Source of the DNA: Novosphingobium profundi
GTDB taxonomy: Bacteria > Pseudomonadota > Alphaproteobacteria > Sphingomonadales > Sphingomonadaceae
Assembly (NCBI RefSeq): GCF_018491765.1
Contig: NZ_JABWCU010000003.1
Coordinates: 310,001 to 374,000 of the forward strand
Length of the DNA: 64,000 nt
Reading direction: 5' to 3'
The notes under the pieces were generated by a model. The model had not been told where the DNA came from and did not search any database. It worked only from the letters and a program-made list of their open reading frames with translations. Made by a program: the position numbers and the translations under genes. This document shows, piece after piece, positions 19,466-28,264 of the stretch (the first letter of the stretch is position 1; each line of letters starts with the position of its first letter).

Positions 19466-20518
19466 TCATCGGCGCAGCGGCGTCGAGAGTTCCGAACCGC
19501 TGCCCGCCTGCGGCAGGTCCTCATAGCGGGGCGGGTTGATTTCCTTGACCCCGCTGTTGACCAGCCACCACGAGATGTCCTGCGCGGTCGCGCGCATGCC
19601 GGCCAGGTTGAGGTGCCATTGCAGGCCCAGGCTGCCGTCGTAGCCGGCCGGTGATCCGATCATCCACGGCTCGGCATCGCACGGGGTGTGGTTGGCCGAA
19701 GCGATGTTCATTTCCACGACCAGTACGCCGCGCTCGCGCGCGACCTTGTCGGTGATCTCGGCGAGGCGCTTGCCGATCGTGCGCACGATCGCCGCGTTCT
19801 GCGGGCTGACCGGGGTCGCCTCACACAGCTTGCCTTCGGGCGGCAGCGGGGTGAGGTACTGCACCAGCACGATCCGTGCGCGCGGTGCCTGCGTGCGGAT
19901 GCGGCGGATGATCTCGTTCATCTGCAATTCGACGCGAGCATAGTCCACGTTCTGCGGCACGCGCACCGCATTGCACACGCGCGGCTTGGTTCCGGCGGGG
20001 GCCGTCGCGTTGCGGTAGTGGCAGGTGGCCGAGAACAGGTTGCCGACGTAGGCGATGTCGTTGCCGCCGATCGTGATCGTCACCAGCCGCGTCTGCGGGG
20101 TCACGCTGTTGATCTGCGGCTCGATCTCCTTCCAGGGCCCAAGCACGTTGTTGGTGGTGGCGCCCGAGCAGGTGCGGTCGGTCAGGATCATGCCGAAGCG
20201 TTCGGCCACCAGCGTGGGATAGTTGTTCATGCTCTGCCCGCAGCGCGGCGGGGCGCCGAGCTTGGCCGGGCGCAGCAGCGGCCCCGCCGCGAACGAGGAG
20301 CCGATCGCGACGTAGCGCTCGCCCTGGAGGCTGACCGGTTCCGGCGGGGCCACGTTGACGATTGGCGCGGAGGCCGGCTCGGCGGGTGCCTGCGTGGTGC
20401 GGGCGGGAAGTGCCTTCTGGTCCTGGGTGCGGGCCAGTGCTTCGGCGCCCAGTGCCAGGCAGCCACCCAGCAGCAGCGCGGAAACCGCCAGGCGGCCCGC
20501 GCGTATCTTGAATTTCAT
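19466..20518 (-). CDS. Exported SGNH/GDSL-family hydrolase (probable lipase/esterase)
   Basis: 350 residues. The N-terminus is a clear export signal (basic MKFKIRAGR, then a hydrophobic stretch). It contains LLGGC, which could be a lipobox making this a lipoprotein; cleavage after ALA near residue 28 is the alternative. A Pro/Ala-rich linker leads to the hydrolase domain: nucleophile Ser in AIGSSFAAGP (GSSF replaces GDSL), GAT-N, the block III Asn in TIGGNDIAY, and the block V His in QWHLNLAGM. The usual Asp three residues before that His is not seen, as in some Ser-His dyad esterases. Substrate unknown. ATG 20518 has a GGGGG site. Confidence 0.82.
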   Translation of the reverse strand: MKFKIRAGRLAVSALLLGGCLALGAEALARTQDQKALPARTTQAPAEPASAPIVNVAPPEPVSLQGERYVAIGSSFAAGPLLRPAKLGAPPRCGQSMNNYPTLVAERFGMILTDRTCSGATTNNVLGPWKEIEPQINSVTPQTRLVTITIGGNDIAYVGNLFSATCHYRNATAPAGTKPRVCNAVRVPQNVDYARVELQMNEIIRRIRTQAPRARIVLVQYLTPLPPEGKLCEATPVSPQNAAIVRTIGKRLAEITDKVARERGVLVVEMNIASANHTPCDAEPWMIGSPAGYDGSLGLQWHLNLAGMRATAQDISWWLVNSGVKEINPPRYEDLPQAGSGSELSTPLRR

Positions 20519-20558
20519 CGTGCCCCCTTGGTGGTGGTGGTGGTCGGACCGGCCGGGT

Positions 20559-21482
20559 CTAGCGAACCCAGTCGAGTCCAATCTCTTCATAGATGTCGCG
20601 CGCCTCGGCCCAGTTCTCTTCCACCTTTACATGCAGGAAAAGGTGGACCTTCTGGCCCAGGATCTCGGACAACTCCTTGCGCGCGGCCTCGCCGATCGCC
20701 TTGATCTTGGCGCCGCGCTTGCCCAGCACGATGGCGCGCTGGCCGTCGCGCGCGACGACGATCTGCTGGCGGATCTCGACCGATCCGTCCTTGCGCTGGA
20801 CATAGGCCTCGGGGCGCACCGCGCTGTCGTAGGGCAGCTCCTCGTGGAGCTGGCGGTAGAGCTGTTCGCGCGTGACCTCGCAGGCGAGCAGGCGCTCGCT
20901 GGCGTCGGAAACCTGGTCCTCGGGATAATGCCAGGGGCCTACTGGCATCAGGCTGGCGAGGTGACGCTTGAGTTCAGGCACGCCGTCGCCGGTCAGCGCG
21001 GAGACGAAGTAGACTTCCTCGAAGGAGACGGCCGCGGTGAGTTCCTCGGCCAGCTTGAGCAGCGGCTCCTTGGCGCAGGCATCGACCTTGTTGAGGACGA
21101 GCAGCTTGCGCTCGGACCGATCCTTGAGCGTTTCGAGCAGCGGCTGGAGTTCGTGGCGGCGCTGCTTGATCGGGTCGACCACGAGCAGGATGGCGTCAGC
21201 CTCCTGCGCGCCTTCCCAGGCGGCGGCGACCATCGCGCGGTCGAGCCGGCGCTTGGGCGCGAAGATGCCGGGCGTGTCGGCGAGGATGATCTGCACCGTA
21301 TCCTCGAGCGCGATGCCCATGAGGCGCGCGCGGGTGGTCTGCGCCTTGGCCGAGGTGATCGCCACCTTCTGCCCGACGAGCGCGTTGACGAGCGTCGACT
21401 TGCCCGCGTTGGGCGCACCGATGACGGCGACGAGGCCGCACTTCTCCGCCTGGGTGTCCGAACCGGCTTGCGGGCTCGTCAT
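20559..21482 (-). CDS. era: GTPase Era
   Basis: 307 residues. Era binds the 3' end of 16S rRNA and helps assemble the 30S subunit. G motifs are G1 GAPNAGKST near residue 23, switch region TTRARLMG, G3 DTPG and G4 NKVD; the C-terminal KH domain carries VLGKRGAKIKAIGEAARKEL. The ATG at 21482 overlaps the rnc stop as ATGA and has GAGGAAA before it. The order lepB-rnc-era on one strand is a classical operon. Confidence 0.96.
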   Translation of the reverse strand: MTSPQAGSDTQAEKCGLVAVIGAPNAGKSTLVNALVGQKVAITSAKAQTTRARLMGIALEDTVQIILADTPGIFAPKRRLDRAMVAAAWEGAQEADAILLVVDPIKQRRHELQPLLETLKDRSERKLLVLNKVDACAKEPLLKLAEELTAAVSFEEVYFVSALTGDGVPELKRHLASLMPVGPWHYPEDQVSDASERLLACEVTREQLYRQLHEELPYDSAVRPEAYVQRKDGSVEIRQQIVVARDGQRAIVLGKRGAKIKAIGEAARKELSEILGQKVHLFLHVKVEENWAEARDIYEEIGLDWVR

Positions 21483-22147
21483 GCAAATTTCCTCATGAAT
21501 TCCTCGGCGGCGAGGGTTTCGGCTTCCTGCTTGGAATTCGCCGTGGCCTGCGCGCGCCCTACGTTGTGAATAGCGACCTCGACGGTAAATTGCGAGGCGT
21601 GATCGGGGCCGGAGCGGTCGACGAGCTTGTATTCGGGCATCCGCCGACGGTTGCCCGCGGCCCATTCCTGGAGCGCGGACTTGGGATGCTTGCGCTGGCC
21701 GGTCTTGCCCTCGAGCGTCGTTGCCCAGAGCCGCCGGACCATCTTCTGGGCCGCCTCGAAGCCGTGGACGAGGAAGCAGGCGCCGATCAGCGCTTCCATC
21801 ACGTCGCCCAGGATGTTCTCGCTGTCCGCGCCGCCATCGTCGCGTGCCTGCTTGCCCAGCACCATGTGGGGGCCGAGGCCGATCGCCCGCGCAATGCTGG
21901 CGCAGGTCGCCCGGCTGACCAGCGCGTTGAGGCGCTGCGAGAGGCGGCCTTCGGCCTCGCCGCTGTGCTGGTAGAGCCATTCGGCCACAGAAAGGCCAAG
22001 CACGCGGTCGCCCAGGAACTCGAGGCGTTCGTAGTTGCGCTTCTCGCCGGTGCTGCCGTGGGTGAGGGCGGCCAGCCAGATCGTCTCGTCGCCGAGCGGC
22101 TGGCCGATGACGGGCTCGAGAAAGGCGCGGGTCGTCTCGCTAAGCAA
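21479..22147 (-). CDS. rnc: Ribonuclease III
   Basis: 222 residues: an N-terminal endonuclease domain with the signature ERLEFLGDRVLGL near residue 37 and the second acidic cluster ILGDVMEALIGA near 110, then a double-stranded RNA-binding domain ending TANSKQEAETLAAEEFMRKF. It processes rRNA precursors and structured mRNA. I use the TTG at 22147, three bases after the lepB stop, because no ATG or GTG gives a full catalytic domain; a CTG at 22153 is less likely. Translation is probably coupled to lepB upstream and era downstream. Confidence 0.92.
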   Translation of the reverse strand: MLSETTRAFLEPVIGQPLGDETIWLAALTHGSTGEKRNYERLEFLGDRVLGLSVAEWLYQHSGEAEGRLSQRLNALVSRATCASIARAIGLGPHMVLGKQARDDGGADSENILGDVMEALIGACFLVHGFEAAQKMVRRLWATTLEGKTGQRKHPKSALQEWAAGNRRRMPEYKLVDRSGPDHASQFTVEVAIHNVGRAQATANSKQEAETLAAEEFMRKFA

Positions 22148-22149
22148 GG

Positions 22150-23040
22150 TCAGAACGTCCCGCCGATCCGGTTCCAGCGCGCGGCGGTGAACCAGGTCCA
22201 GGGCAGCAGCCACTTGGCCGAGCCATCGGTGGAGAACATCATCAGCGCGGCCTTGCCCACCAGGTTGCCCTGGGGAACGATGCCGATGCCGCCACCCTCG
22301 ATTGCCGGGAAACGGCTGTCGAGCGAATTGTCGCGGTTGTCGCCCATCAGGAACATGTGCCCCTCGGGCACGATGTAGACGCCGGTGTTGTCCTTTTCGC
22401 GGGTGCCCAGGTCGAGCACGTTGTAGCTCACGCCGTTGGGCAGCGTCTCGCGGAACTGGGGGTAGCGGCAGGCGTCGGTGCCGTCCTTGCGGGTGATCTC
22501 GAACTCGGGGTCGACGCAAGGCAGGCGCATCTCGGCCTTGGCGGCGTCGATCATGTTCTGCGTGACGGGCAGGATGAAGTCGTTGACCTTCACCTTGGGA
22601 ATGGGCTTGCCGTTGAGGATGACCTGGCCGTTGACCATCTGGATCTCGTCGCCGGGCAGGCCGATGACGCGCTTGATGTAGTCGAGGTCGTTGCCCGGAG
22701 GGGCCTTGAAGATCACGACGTCGCCACGCTTGGGTTCGCTGGCGAAGAGGCGGCCGGGGATCAGCGGCGCGCTGAACGGCAGCGAGTACTTCGAATAGCC
22801 ATAGGACCACTTCGAGGCGAACAGGTAGTCGCCGATGAGGAGGCGCGGCAGCATCGATTCGCTGGGAATGTTGAACGGCGAAATGATGAAGCTGCGCAGC
22901 ACCACGACGCCCAGCAGCAGCCAGAACAGGAAGGCGAAGAAATTTTCGTCCTTCTTGGGCTTGGCGCCTGCGGCGGGAGAAGGGGTTTGCGGCGCCGCCT
23001 GGGGGGCCGTTTTGTCGGGAACGCTCTCGATTTCGCTCAT
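22150..23040 (-). CDS. lepB: Signal peptidase I
   Basis: 296 residues. After an acidic/Pro-Ala-rich cytoplasmic N-terminus of about 45 residues comes one transmembrane segment (FFAFLFWLLLGVVVLRSFI), then the periplasmic catalytic domain with the Ser in FNIPSESMLPRLLIGD and the general-base Lys in YIKRVIGLPGDEI. The MGDNRDNSLDSR box is near residue 235. It cleaves signal peptides of exported proteins. ATG 23040 is followed directly by MSEIESVPD; longer frames reach into the pgi promoter. First gene of lepB-rnc-era, divergent from pgi. Confidence 0.95.
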   Translation of the reverse strand: MSEIESVPDKTAPQAAPQTPSPAAGAKPKKDENFFAFLFWLLLGVVVLRSFIISPFNIPSESMLPRLLIGDYLFASKWSYGYSKYSLPFSAPLIPGRLFASEPKRGDVVIFKAPPGNDLDYIKRVIGLPGDEIQMVNGQVILNGKPIPKVKVNDFILPVTQNMIDAAKAEMRLPCVDPEFEITRKDGTDACRYPQFRETLPNGVSYNVLDLGTREKDNTGVYIVPEGHMFLMGDNRDNSLDSRFPAIEGGGIGIVPQGNLVGKAALMMFSTDGSAKWLLPWTWFTAARWNRIGGTF

Positions 23041-23238
23041 GCCCGACCCATGTTGCGCAAGGGCCCAAAGGTCAAGCGAATTGCCGATGAAGCGCAAACT
23101 TGTGCCGACCGGGGGGCTGGGGCGAACGAGCCCGGCAGGCACGCGCGAAGGGCGTGCACAGGTCATGGAAACGTCTTGGTTTTCGCCCATGCAGCACCCA
23201 TAAGGCGGAGCAATTGCGCCGTTAACGAGGAGATTGGC

Positions 23239-24759
23239 ATGGCTGACGCGATCTGGGACAAGCTGAAGGGCCTTGAAAAGCCGAGCCTTGTCGAGCTGTT
23301 CGAGGGCGATCCGGCGCGTCTGGACGCGCTCTCCACCCGCTTCGAACTGGGCGAGGAAGAGACGCTGGGCGAGATTCGATTCGACTGGTCGAAGACGCAT
23401 CTCGACGCCGCGCACATCGCCGCCTTCGAAGAACTGGCCGCAGCGATGGACTTCGACGCGCGGCGCGCGGCGCTGTTCGCGGGCGAGATCGTCAATCCCA
23501 CCGAGGGCCGCGCCGCCGAGCATACCGCGCAGCGCGGCGTGGGTAAGGCCGAGAGCGTCGAACTCGCGCTCGATTACCACCACAAGACCGCCGCGATCGT
23601 CGAGGCGATCCTGCGCGGCGCGATGGGCGAGGTGAAGCACCTCATCCACGTTGGCATCGGCGGCTCGGCGCTGGGTCCGGCGCTCGCGGTCGATGCGCTC
23701 GCCGACGAAGGTTCGCTGGTCGACGTGCACGTGGTCTCGAACATCGATGGCGTCGCGCTCGAGCGCGCGCTCAAGGCCTGTGATCCGCAGACCACGATGC
23801 TCGCGATCGCGTCGAAGACCTTCACCACGATCGAGACGATGACCAACGCCGAGAGCGTGATGAACTGGCTGCGCGAAAACGAGGTCGAGGATCCCTACGG
23901 CCGTGTCGTCGCGCTGACCGCCGCGCCCGAAAAGGCGGTTGAATGGGGCGTCGACGAGACGCGCATCCTGCCGTTCTCGGAAAGCGTGGGCGGGCGTTAC
24001 TCGCTGTGGTCCTCGATCGGCTTTCCGGTGGCGATGGCGCTGGGCTGGCCCGACTTCGCCGAGTTCCTGGCGGGCGCCGCCGCGATGGACGAGCATTTCC
24101 GCGACACCGACGGTGCGGCCAACCTGCCGCTGCGCGCGGCCTTTGCCGACCAGTACTACACGCGTCTGCGCGGCTGCCAGACCCGCGCGGTCTTCGCCTA
24201 CGACCAGCGCCTCGCGCTGCTGCCCGACTATCTCCAGCAGCTGGAGATGGAATCGAACGGCAAGAGCGTGAAGGCCGATGGTACGCCTGTCGATGGGCCG
24301 ACCGCGCCGATCACCTGGGGTGGGGTGGGCACCGATGCCCAGCACGCGGTGTTCCAGCTGCTCCACCAGGGTACCAACCTCGTGCCGGTCGACTTCATCG
24401 CCTGTGTGGCGCCGGGCGACGACCTTGCCGAGGCGCACCACCGCATCCTTTTGTCCAATTGCTTCGCGCAAGGCGCCGCGCTCATGGCGGGCAAGGCGAG
24501 CGAGGATCCCGCGCGCGCCTATCCGGGCGACCGCCCCTCGGCGACGATCCTGCTCGACGACCTGACGCCGGCCACGTTCGGCGCGCTCGTCGCCTTCCAC
24601 GAGCACCGCACGTTTGCCAACGCCGTGCTCATGGGGATCAACCCGTTCGACCAGTTCGGCGTCGAGCTGGGCAAGGCGATCGCCAAGCAGATCGAGCAGG
24701 GCGGCACGCGCTTCGACCCCTCGACCGAAGCGCTGCTGGCCCAGGCCGGGATCGCTTGA
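23239..24759 (+). CDS. pgi: Glucose-6-phosphate isomerase
   Basis: 506 residues. It interconverts glucose-6-phosphate and fructose-6-phosphate, serving glycolysis/Entner-Doudoroff cycling and polysaccharide precursors. Seen are the sugar-phosphate loop HVGIGGSALGPALAVDAL near residue 135, SKTFTTIETMTNAES near 195, the SVGGRYSLWSSIGF signature near 250 and GGVGTDAQHAVFQLLHQGT with the catalytic His near 375. The ATG at 23239 follows GAGGAG. Divergent from lepB, and ended by a GC-rich hairpin. Confidence 0.96.
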   Translation: MADAIWDKLKGLEKPSLVELFEGDPARLDALSTRFELGEEETLGEIRFDWSKTHLDAAHIAAFEELAAAMDFDARRAALFAGEIVNPTEGRAAEHTAQRGVGKAESVELALDYHHKTAAIVEAILRGAMGEVKHLIHVGIGGSALGPALAVDALADEGSLVDVHVVSNIDGVALERALKACDPQTTMLAIASKTFTTIETMTNAESVMNWLRENEVEDPYGRVVALTAAPEKAVEWGVDETRILPFSESVGGRYSLWSSIGFPVAMALGWPDFAEFLAGAAAMDEHFRDTDGAANLPLRAAFADQYYTRLRGCQTRAVFAYDQRLALLPDYLQQLEMESNGKSVKADGTPVDGPTAPITWGGVGTDAQHAVFQLLHQGTNLVPVDFIACVAPGDDLAEAHHRILLSNCFAQGAALMAGKASEDPARAYPGDRPSATILLDDLTPATFGALVAFHEHRTFANAVLMGINPFDQFGVELGKAIAKQIEQGGTRFDPSTEALLAQAGIA

Positions 24760-24762
24760 TCC

Positions 24763-24790
24763 GGCCCCCTTCGGCCCTGCCGGGGGCCTT
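24763..24790 (+). terminator. Probable terminator after pgi
   Basis: GGCCCCC (24763-24769) pairs with GGGGGCC (24782-24788), followed by TTGG. Strong stem, weak T-tract. Confidence 0.6.
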
Positions 24791-24803
24791 GGGATGACGT
24801 GCG

Positions 24804-24829
24804 CGTTCGAGGGGGCGACCCCTCGAACG
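24804..24829. repeat. Perfect hairpin with GCGA tetraloop (REP-like)
   Basis: Arms CGTTCGAGGGG and CCCCTCGAACG around GCGA, a GNRA-type tetraloop, followed by GCTCGCTTCGCTC. This resembles extragenic REP-like hairpins, but I see no second copy in the window, so its repeat nature is unproven. Confidence 0.45.
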
Positions 24830-24864
24830 CCACATTGGCGCTCGCTTCGCTCTTGCATGCCCTA

Positions 24865-24887
24865 GATTGTTTGCTAGGCAAACAATC
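24865..24887. promoter_or_regulatory. 23-bp palindromic operator-like site upstream of gor
   Basis: Two perfect 10-base arms, GATTGTTTGC and GCAAACAATC, separated by TAG; 95 bases before the gor start. Size and AT-rich outer arms fit a MarR- or TetR-type operator. No regulator gene is adjacent. Confidence 0.6.
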
Positions 24888-24981
24888 GGTGCGCGCTTGT
24901 CAGGCGCAGTCCCGCCGCCCCATATGCACGGGGCAACCCGTTTTCACGAAGCAAGGCCCTGGTGCCGGGAGCTTACAGTTC

Positions 24982-26328
24982 ATGTCCGAATTCGATTACG
25001 ACCTCTTCACCATCGGCGCCGGTTCGGGCGGTGTGCGCGCGAGCCGCGTGGCGGCCGCGCACGGCGCGCGCGTGGCGGTGGCCGAGGAGTTCCGGGTCGG
25101 CGGGACCTGCGTGATCCGCGGCTGCGTGCCCAAGAAGATGCTCGTCTACGGCGCCCATTTCGCCGAGGACCTGGAGGATGCGAAGCATTTCGGCTGGGAG
25201 ATCGGCGAGGCGAAGTTCGACTGGGTCAAGCTGCGCGACAACGTCCTGGGCGACATCGATCGTCTGAACGGGCTCTACACGCAGACCCTCGAAAACAACA
25301 AGGTGACGATCTACCACGAGCGCGCCACGATCACCGGCCCGAACGAGGTCACGCTCTCGAGCGGCGAGGTGAAGACGGCCAGGGTCATCCTGATCGCGAC
25401 AGGTGCGCGCCCCTTCGTGCCGGGCTTCGAGGGCCACGAGTACGGCATCACCTCGAATGAGGCGTTCCATCTCGACGCCATTCCGGGCCGCGTGCTGATC
25501 GCGGGCGGCGGCTATATCGCCAACGAGTTCGCCGGAATCTTCAACGAGTTCGGCGGCAAGGTCACGATCATGAACCGCTCGGACCAGATCCTGCGCGGTT
25601 ACGACGAAGCGCTGCGCGACCGTCTCCTGCAGATCTCGCTCGCCAAGGGCATCGAGTTCCGCTTCGGCGCCGAGTTCGAGAAGATCGAGCCGAACACCGA
25701 CGGTTCGCTCAAGGTGTTCATGACCAACCACGAGCCGATGGACGTCGATTGCGTGCTCTACGCCACGGGCCGCGTTCCCAATGTCGAGGGGCTCGGGCTT
25801 GAGGACGTGGGCGTGAAGACCAACAAACGCGGTGCGATCGCCGTGGACGACTACAATCGGACCAGCGTGGAAAGCATCTACGCGGTGGGCGATGTCACCG
25901 ACCGGATCCAGCTCACACCGGTGGCCATCCGCGAAGGGCAGGCTTTCGCCGACACCGTCTTCGCCGACAAGCCCTCGACAGTGGACTATTCCTGCGTGCC
26001 TTCGGCGGTGTTCAGCCATCCGCCGATCGCTTCGGTGGGCCTTACCGAAGCGCAGGCCACCGAGCAGTTCGGCACCTGCAAGGTATACACCAGCGATTTC
26101 CGCCCGATGAAGAACGCGCTCGCGCATCGCAATGAGCGCGCGCTCTACAAGATGGTCTGCGAGGCCGAGACCGGCCGCGTGCTGGGCCTGCATATGATCG
26201 GCCCGGATTCGCCCGAGATCATCCAGGTCGCGGCCGTCGCGGTGAAGGCAGGGCTGACCAAGGCCGATTTCGACGCGACCGTTGCGGTCCACCCGACGAT
26301 GTCGGAGGAACTGGTTCTGCTCAAATAA
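24982..26328 (+). CDS. gor: Glutathione-disulfide reductase
   Basis: 448 residues. A FAD flavoprotein that reduces oxidised glutathione with NADPH. The FAD-binding motif IGAGSGGVRASR is at residues 11-22, the redox disulfide in GGTCVIRGCVPKK near 42-54, the NAD(P)-binding motif IAGGGYIANEFAG near 173, and the C-terminal active-site HPTMSEELV close to the end. CVIRGC, with Ile-Arg instead of Asn-Val, is common in alphaproteobacterial enzymes. It lies downstream of a palindromic operator and ends at a T-rich terminator. Dihydrolipoyl dehydrogenase and mercuric reductase are less likely given the RGC motif and length. Confidence 0.9.
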   Translation: MSEFDYDLFTIGAGSGGVRASRVAAAHGARVAVAEEFRVGGTCVIRGCVPKKMLVYGAHFAEDLEDAKHFGWEIGEAKFDWVKLRDNVLGDIDRLNGLYTQTLENNKVTIYHERATITGPNEVTLSSGEVKTARVILIATGARPFVPGFEGHEYGITSNEAFHLDAIPGRVLIAGGGYIANEFAGIFNEFGGKVTIMNRSDQILRGYDEALRDRLLQISLAKGIEFRFGAEFEKIEPNTDGSLKVFMTNHEPMDVDCVLYATGRVPNVEGLGLEDVGVKTNKRGAIAVDDYNRTSVESIYAVGDVTDRIQLTPVAIREGQAFADTVFADKPSTVDYSCVPSAVFSHPPIASVGLTEAQATEQFGTCKVYTSDFRPMKNALAHRNERALYKMVCEAETGRVLGLHMIGPDSPEIIQVAAVAVKAGLTKADFDATVAVHPTMSEELVLLK

Positions 26329-26340
26329 GAGCTGTCCACC

Positions 26341-26357
26341 ATTGCACGCCATGCAAG
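26341..26357 (+). promoter_or_regulatory. Repeated motif ATTGCA-N4-ATGCAAG, copy 1
   Basis: ATTGCACGCCATGCAAG, with an inner TTGCA/TGCAA inverted repeat. A second copy 74 bases downstream has the same arms and spacing. The 3' end abuts the gor terminator stem. Confidence 0.5.
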
Positions 26358-26384
26358 GGCAGGGGGAAACTCCTGCCCTTTTTC
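26356..26384 (+). terminator. Terminator after gor
   Basis: AGGGCAGG (26356-26363) pairs with CCTGCCCT (26372-26379), followed directly by TTTTTC. Confidence 0.88.
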
Positions 26385-26414
26385 TTTGGGCGTCCCAAAC
26401 GTTCCACGCTGCCC

Positions 26415-26431
26415 ATTGCAACGCATGCAAG
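26415..26431 (+). promoter_or_regulatory. Repeated motif ATTGCA-N4-ATGCAAG, copy 2
   Basis: ATTGCAACGCATGCAAG. The arms are identical to copy 1 and only spacer bases differ, which points to a protein-binding site rather than chance. ScfR-family regulators of propionyl-CoA genes (PccR in Rhodobacter) bind TTGCAA-type sites, but the spacing here is different, so that link is only a suggestion. Confidence 0.5.
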
Positions 26432-26649
26432 CGCGGCGATCTTCGCGCCGCTCGCCTGTCGGATATCGCGTGCCGGATATTGTCGGAGTAGCTGGCCTGT
26501 TCGGTTTAACCGAGCGATTAAAACTGTTGACCTGAGCGTCTTGACCTGCCTTAGCACGCTCAGAACAATTTCTGCTCGAACCACCATGGATCGTATCCAG
26601 CGGCTGCGCGCCGCCATGGTCGCGGTCCAGGACTGCCAAGGGAAGTCGG

Positions 26650-28176
26650 ATGTCAGCCAATATTGCCGAACTGGAGAAGCGTCGCGCAGCAGCCAAGATG
26701 GGCGGTGGTCAACGGCGCATCGATGCGCAGCACGCCAAGGGCAAGCTGACCGCGCGCGAACGTCTTGAGGTTCTGCTCGATGAGGACAGCTTCGAGGAGA
26801 TGGACCTCTACGTCGAGCACGACTGCATCGACTTCGGCATGGAAGAACAGAAGATCCCGGGCGACGGCGTGGTGACCGGCTCGGGCACGATCAACGGCCG
26901 GCTTGTCTACGTCTTCAGCCAGGACTTCACCGTGTTTGGCGGCTCGCTCTCGGCGCGCCACGCGCAGAAGATCTGCAAGGTGATGGACGCCGCGCTCAAG
27001 GTTGGCGCGCCGGTTATCGGGCTCAATGATTCGGGCGGTGCGCGCATTCAGGAAGGCGTCGCTTCGCTGGGCGGCTATGCCGACGTGTTCCAGAAGAACG
27101 TGCTGGCCTCGGGCGTCGTGCCGCAGCTCTCGCTGATCATGGGGCCTTGCGCGGGCGGCGCGGTCTACAGCCCCGCGATGACCGACTTCATCTTCATGGT
27201 GAAGGATTCGTCGTACATGTTCGTGACCGGCCCCGACGTGGTGAAGACCGTCACCAACGAGGTCGTCACGCAAGAGGAACTGGGCGGCGCGATCACGCAT
27301 TCGTCCAAGACCTCGGTCTCCGACCTCGCGCTCGAGAACGACATCGAGGCGCTGCTCGCCGCGCGCGATTTCATCGACTTCCTGCCCGCCTCGAACCGCG
27401 ACGAAGTGCCCGAGCGCCCCAATTCGGATCCCTGGGACCGGATGGAGCACAGCCTCGACACGATCATCCCGCCCTCGGCCAACCAGCCCTACGACATGCA
27501 CGAGGTGATCCGTAAGGTCCTCGACGAGGGCGATTTCTTCGAGGTGCAGCCGCTTCACGCCGGCAACATCCTGTGCGGCTTCGGGCGCGTCGAGGGGCGG
27601 ACCGTGGGTGTCGTCGCCAACCAGCCGATGGTCCTGGCGGGTGTGCTCGACATCAACAGCTCGAAGAAGGCGGCGCGCTTCGTGCGTTTCTGCGATGCCT
27701 TCAACATCCCGATCCTGACCTTCGTCGACGTGCCGGGCTTCCTTCCGGGCACCGACCAGGAGCACAACGGCATCATCAAGCATGGCGCCAAGCTGCTCTT
27801 CGCCTATGGCGAGGCGACCGTGCCCAAGATCACCGTGATCACCCGCAAGGCCTATGGCGGCGCCTACGACGTCATGGCGTCCAAGCACTTGCGCGGTGAC
27901 CTCAACTACGCCTGGCCCACCGCCGAGATCGCGGTCATGGGCGCCAAGGGCGCGGTGGAGATCATCTTCCGCGGGCTCGACCCCGAGGGCATCGCGGCCA
28001 AGACCAAGGAATACGAGGACCGCTTCGCGAATCCCTTCGTCGCGGCCAGCCGCGGCTTCATCGACGAAGTCATCTATCCGCACTCGACCCGCAAGCGGAT
28101 CGCGCTGGGCCTCAGGAAGCTGCGCAACAAGTCGATCGAAAACCCCTGGAAGAAGCACGACAACATTCCGCTCTGA
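26650..28176 (+). CDS. pccB: Propionyl-CoA carboxylase beta subunit (carboxyltransferase)
   Basis: 508 residues, the two-domain crotonase-like carboxyltransferase. It transfers CO2 from the biotin of PccA to propionyl-CoA, giving methylmalonyl-CoA. Motifs: [19 protein letters not shown] near residue 40, [19 protein letters not shown] near 100, [14 protein letters not shown] near 125, [17 protein letters not shown] near 165 and [15 protein letters not shown] near 355. The gene leads a plus-strand series that includes epimerase, mutase and pccA, which supports the propionyl rather than acetyl or methylcrotonyl assignment. ATG 26650. Confidence 0.94.
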   Translation: MSANIAELEKRRAAAKMGGGQRRIDAQHAKGKLTARERLEVLLDEDSFEEMDLYVEHDCIDFGMEEQKIPGDGVVTGSGTINGRLVYVFSQDFTVFGGSLSARHAQKICKVMDAALKVGAPVIGLNDSGGARIQEGVASLGGYADVFQKNVLASGVVPQLSLIMGPCAGGAVYSPAMTDFIFMVKDSSYMFVTGPDVVKTVTNEVVTQEELGGAITHSSKTSVSDLALENDIEALLAARDFIDFLPASNRDEVPERPNSDPWDRMEHSLDTIIPPSANQPYDMHEVIRKVLDEGDFFEVQPLHAGNILCGFGRVEGRTVGVVANQPMVLAGVLDINSSKKAARFVRFCDAFNIPILTFVDVPGFLPGTDQEHNGIIKHGAKLLFAYGEATVPKITVITRKAYGGAYDVMASKHLRGDLNYAWPTAEIAVMGAKGAVEIIFRGLDPEGIAAKTKEYEDRFANPFVAASRGFIDEVIYPHSTRKRIALGLRKLRNKSIENPWKKHDNIPL

Positions 28177-28264
28177 CGCGGACATTCCCGGCCCTGGCAG
28201 ATCGGCGAGGAGGAGCGCCGGCGCCGGGGCCGGACCCAAGACAGGCAGAGGACAGAGGCTACCC

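Larger units (their letters stand above)
26329..26649 (+). other. gor-pccB intergenic region
   Basis: 321 bases with no convincing gene. It holds the gor terminator and two copies of a 17-base motif (annotated separately). Near pccB there are several TTGACC-type -35 candidates (around 26526 and 26541), but I cannot fix one promoter. Presumably this is the control region of the whole propionyl-CoA operon. Confidence 0.55.

Noticed and set aside
26513..26530. CtrA-like site TTAA ... TTAA upstream of pccB
   Set aside because: The two TTAA units are eight, not seven, bases apart, so the CtrA spacing is wrong.
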